A DNA stretch of 8,144 nt, taken from an uncultured Cellvibrio sp. Lineage in GTDB: Bacteria > Pseudomonadota > Gammaproteobacteria > Pseudomonadales > Cellvibrionaceae. The stretch's first letter is position 1; each line of letters begins with the position of its first letter. The position numbers were made by a program, and so were the translations under genes. This document shows, piece after piece, positions 6,187-8,144 of the stretch. Under the pieces are notes generated by a model. That model worked only from the letters and a program-made list of their open reading frames with translations, did not search any database and had not been told where the DNA came from. Location of the stretch: positions 1 through 8,144 of the forward strand of contig CAMLRJ010000130.1 of the NCBI GenBank assembly GCA_946482345.1, in the 5' to 3' direction.

Positions 6187-7631
6187 CGCGACATATCGTA
6201 CTTACGCATTTTTTCGACAAGCGTAGTGCGACGGACGCAGAGTTTTTCGGCAGCGCGGGCGACTACACCACCGCAATCATTTAATGCCTGTTGAATTAAA
6301 TCGCGTTCGAGGTTGGTGATGTATTCGCGTAAGTCGATGCCTTGTTCCGGTAACAAGGGCGTGTCGTTCATGCTGACATAACTGGCGTTGCCGTTTAACG
6401 CGGTTGCTTGTGCTTGCGGGATAAACTCTTCATCGGTTAAGTCGACGTGGCGGTATTTCGGCGGTAAATCCTGTACCCCGATGACACCATAGGGGTGCAT
6501 GATGGCCATGCGTTCGACGAGGTTGGCCAGTTCGCGTACGTTGCCCGACCATTCGTGATGACACAGCGACATAATCGCCGCCGAATTAAAACGAATGGAA
6601 CCGCGCTGCTCACTTTCCATGCGCGAGACAAGTTCGTTAATTAGCAGCGGAATATCTTCTTTGCGTTCTTTAAGTGAAGGTAATTCGATGGGAAATACAT
6701 TGAGCCGATAATATAAATCTTCGCGGAAACGCGCTTCGCTAATCATACCTTCCAGGTTACGGTGGGTTGCGGCAATTACGCGCACGTCAACGGCCTGGGT
6801 TTTATTACTCCCTACCCGTTCAAAACACCGCTCTTGCAAAACGCGCAGGATTTTTACTTGCATGTTGAGTGGCATATCGCCGATCTCATCAAGAAACAAG
6901 GTGCCGCCTTCGGCTAATTCAAAACGGCCGGCACGGGAATTAATCGCGCCGGTGAATGCACCTTTTTCGTGGCCAAATAATTCACTTTCCAATAATTCAG
7001 CGGGGATTGCACCGCAGTTAACCGGGACAAAGGGTTTGTCGCGGCGCGGGGAGTTGTAATGCAAATTGCGCGCGACCACTTCCTTACCGGTGCCGGATTC
7101 GCCGGTGATCAAAACGGATACGTCTTTGTCCGCGACTTGCGACATCATCTCGCGCACATTCTGGATCACCCGGCTGGTGCCTACGAGGCTGCGAAACAAA
7201 TGCGCCGGGCGGCGTTGCGGTTGACGTTTGCTGACGGATTGGGCTTCTCGATATAGCTGGGCGCGATGAAGTGTATCGACCAGTTTGTTGTAGGTGGGCG
7301 GAATCGACAGCGTGGCAATAATCATGTGACGTAATGAATCTTCGAGGCCATCGTCAATGGCTGCCTCAGCGCCAATCAGCACCACAGCGAGTTCATCGTT
7401 CCATTGACGTACGTCTTTAAGTAATAACTCCAGGCCCTGATTAGCGGAGCGATAGTCACCGATAAACACCGCCGCATAATCTTCACTTGCGGCCTCGGCA
7501 CTTACCGCTGCCTGCCATTCGGATGCTGGGGAAGCGAGGCTTGTTTCACTGAGGAAGTCGAGCAAAATCTTTAAATCGTATCGACGTTGTTGATCATCGT
7601 CGATTACCAATACTTTATTATTACGCCACAT
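6168..7631 (-). CDS. fleQ: Flagellar master regulator FleQ (FlrA), sigma54 enhancer-binding protein
   Basis: FleQ heads the polar-flagellum cascade. In Pseudomonas it activates fleSR and other sigma54 promoters, also controls exopolysaccharide genes, and is inhibited as a flagellar activator when it binds c-di-GMP. Parts of the 487 residues: an N-terminal receiver-like FleQ domain (about 5-125); an AAA+ domain (about 147-385) with Walker A GESGTGKE at 177-184, GAFTGA at 224-229 and Walker B GGTLFLDE at 242-249; and a Fis-type helix-turn-helix (about 454-480) ending KMRKYDMSR. The c-di-GMP contacts known from Pseudomonas appear kept: the LFRSLVG motif with R147, and R188-N189 just after Walker A. 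The receiver-like domain lacks the usual Thr and Lys, yet has an Asp (D59) near the phospho-acceptor position. The ATG start (MWRNNK, like MWRETK in Pseudomonas) has AAGG 10 nt upstream. The gene is more GC-rich than fleS, fleR and fliF. Confidence 0.97.
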   Translation of the reverse strand: MWRNNKVLVIDDDQQRRYDLKILLDFLSETSLASPASEWQAAVSAEAASEDYAAVFIGDYRSANQGLELLLKDVRQWNDELAVVLIGAEAAIDDGLEDSLRHMIIATLSIPPTYNKLVDTLHRAQLYREAQSVSKRQPQRRPAHLFRSLVGTSRVIQNVREMMSQVADKDVSVLITGESGTGKEVVARNLHYNSPRRDKPFVPVNCGAIPAELLESELFGHEKGAFTGAINSRAGRFELAEGGTLFLDEIGDMPLNMQVKILRVLQERCFERVGSNKTQAVDVRVIAATHRNLEGMISEARFREDLYYRLNVFPIELPSLKERKEDIPLLINELVSRMESEQRGSIRFNSAAIMSLCHHEWSGNVRELANLVERMAIMHPYGVIGVQDLPPKYRHVDLTDEEFIPQAQATALNGNASYVSMNDTPLLPEQGIDLREYITNLERDLIQQALNDCGGVVARAAEKLCVRRTTLVEKMRKYDMSRQEVME

Positions 7632-7713
7632 ACCGCTATGACCTTATGTCGTTTTCAGTGGAAATACAGCCACCCTTGGACAACTACCCGCCACAAGCAA
7701 ACCATGTTTTCGA

Positions 7714-7727
7714 GTCAAACTAGTGAC
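7714..7727. promoter_or_regulatory. FleQ-box-like palindrome, promoter-distal copy
   Basis: GTCAAACTAGTGAC has the form GTCA-N6-TGAC, matching the outer halves of the published Pseudomonas FleQ consensus GTCaNTAAAtTGAC, though its centre is less AT-rich. It lies just downstream of the start expected from the fleQ promoter (near 7733), in the 5' leader. Binding there could block early transcription. An overlapping palindrome, CTAGT-G-ACTAG, spans 7720-7730. Confidence 0.5.
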
Positions 7728-7739
7728 TAGCGCCACTAA

Positions 7740-7768
7740 GTAATAGACCACAATAATGGCTTGGTCAA
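7740..7768 (-). promoter_or_regulatory. Sigma70-type promoter of fleQ
   Basis: On the minus strand the -35 box is TTGACC (7763-7768, five of six consensus bases), the spacer is exactly 17 bp, and the -10 box is TATTAC (7740-7745, four of six). The start would be near 7733, giving a leader of about 100 nt before the fleQ ATG at 7631. In Pseudomonas fleQ is expressed from a housekeeping-sigma promoter, consistent with the top of the cascade. No sigma54 site was found in this 343-bp gap. Confidence 0.55.
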
Positions 7769-7777
7769 ATAAATGAC
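7764..7777. promoter_or_regulatory. FleQ-box-like palindrome overlapping the fleQ -35 box
   Basis: GTCAAATAAATGAC is a GTCA-N6-TGAC palindrome with an AT-only centre, close to the Pseudomonas FleQ consensus GTCaNTAAAtTGAC. It covers most of the -35 hexamer (7763-7768), so a bound protein should exclude RNA polymerase. The second copy at 7714-7727 is centred exactly 50 bp away. Negative autoregulation by FleQ is the simplest reading. Confidence 0.6.
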
Positions 7778-7815
7778 ACTGGGGGCTGCCTCGATCAATG
7801 AGGTCAAAAATTAAT

Positions 7816-7844
7816 CATGCATCACATTAAAAATGTGATGCATG
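7816..7844 (-). terminator. Perfect 13-bp hairpin, possible terminator after the FliT-like gene
   Basis: The arms CATGCATCACATT (7816-7828) and AATGTGATGCATG (7832-7844) are perfect complements around a 3-nt loop. On the minus strand the hairpin is followed by ATTAATTTTT, an imperfect U-tract, so it could end transcription coming from the upstream chaperone gene before the fleQ promoter. It is 131 bp beyond that gene's stop and its stem is AT-rich, so it may instead be a protein-binding palindrome. The rest of 7845-7974 shows no gene or promoter I can support, apart from TTTGGC repeats at about 7853-7876. Confidence 0.45.
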
Positions 7845-7974
7845 TCGAAAAATTGGCGATTTTGGCAGTGTTTGGCGTGGGGAGCAATCCCATATCAGCC
7901 AGTTTTGACGGTCTTGGTGAACCAGGGTCGAATTGAGGAGGTGTCAATGAACGGATTGCAGCGATGGCGGCAAC

Positions 7975-8144
7975 TCAGATCGCCATAGCCGCCACCTGCT
8001 GGCGACAACTGTCAATCACCGTGGCATAGACGGCTTTTAACTCTTTCATGGCGATGATTAATCCTGCCTGGCCTGTGTGACGATTGGCCTGGATCACTTT
8101 TTCCACAATCAGCGGGCAGGACTGGTCCAGCCGACGCAGTTTCA
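7975..8144 (-). CDS. FliT/FleP-like flagellar chaperone (C-terminal 55 residues only)
   Basis: A minus-strand frame enters from the right edge and stops with TGA at 7975-7977. The visible 55 residues are helical and amphipathic. They include RRLDQSCPLIVEKVI, an ELKAVYATVIDSCRQQ stretch, and end in AAMAI. This resembles the C-terminal half of the short FliT-type chaperones, which in Pseudomonas (FleP/PA1096 region, after fliC-flaG-fliD-fliS) lie directly upstream of fleQ. Such proteins bind the filament cap protein FliD before export. The identification rests mainly on position, plus a weak pattern match from memory. The start codon is outside the window, so length and full domain content are unknown. 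Confidence 0.55.
   Translation of the reverse strand, partial: KLRRLDQSCPLIVEKVIQANRHTGQAGLIIAMKELKAVYATVIDSCRQQVAAMAI

Noticed and set aside
6862..7256. Two adjacent 65-codon plus-strand frames opposite fleQ
   Set aside because: They mirror the conserved AAA+ region of FleQ and carry no independent signal.
7803..7816. Third FleQ-type box (GTCAAAAATTAATC)
   Set aside because: Only one half (GTCA) matches; the other half is AATC.
7823..7839. CRP/Vfr site at the fleQ upstream palindrome
   Set aside because: The half-sites are in the reverse order (TCACA-N7-TGTGA instead of TGTGA-N6-TCACA), so it is not a CRP-type operator. A TGTGA-N6-TCGAA reading at about 7835 matches only one half.

Overview
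The window is a piece of a polar-flagellum gene cluster. All recognised genes but one lie on the minus strand. Read in the direction of transcription (right to left) the order is the end of a FliT/FleP-like chaperone gene, fleQ, fleS, fleR, fliE, fliF and the first two thirds of fliG. This is the gene order and the three-tier regulator set (FleQ, then FleS/FleR, then basal-body genes) known from Pseudomonas. The host is therefore most likely a gammaproteobacterium with polar flagella. The fairly low GC content (hand counts of single 60-base lines: 37-43% in fliF, fleR and fleS, 43-62% in fleQ) argues against Pseudomonas itself and would fit a Cellvibrio-like or related marine/soil lineage. That placement is inference.

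Layout. 7975-8144: C-terminal end of the FliT-like chaperone. 7632-7974: regulatory spacer with a perfect 13-bp palindrome, a sigma70-type promoter for fleQ, and two 14-bp GTCA-N6-TGAC palindromes resembling the published FleQ box. 6168-7631: fleQ. 5843-6167: spacer with a near-consensus sigma54 promoter for fleS, an inverted repeat, and the only plus-strand gene candidate, a 58-codon ORF resembling the C-terminal half of an addiction-module antitoxin. 4616-5842 and 3128-4567: fleS and fleR, 48 bp apart. 2774-3127: spacer with a 211-bp element bounded by perfect 39-bp inverted repeats, and a sigma54 promoter for fliE. 2399-2773, 654-2351 and 1-661: fliE, fliF and fliG, a tight operon in which fliF and fliG overlap by 8 bp.

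How it works together. FleQ (sigma54 enhancer-binding protein, c-di-GMP responsive in Pseudomonas) should activate the sigma54 promoter before fleS. FleS (cytoplasmic PAS histidine kinase) phosphorylates FleR, which should activate the sigma54 promoter before fliE to make the MS ring (FliF), the rod adaptor (FliE) and the rotor switch (FliG). Both predicted sigma54 promoters have exact GG-N10-GC spacing and sit at sensible distances from the chosen starts. The paired FleQ-box-like sites around the fleQ promoter suggest that FleQ controls its own transcription.

The flagellar genes are ordinary. The points worth a second look are the twin operators at fleQ, the orphan antitoxin-like fragment tail-to-tail with fleQ, the MITE-like element beside the fliE promoter, and the structured DNA around the fleS promoter. 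I found no evidence of a wholly new multi-gene system.
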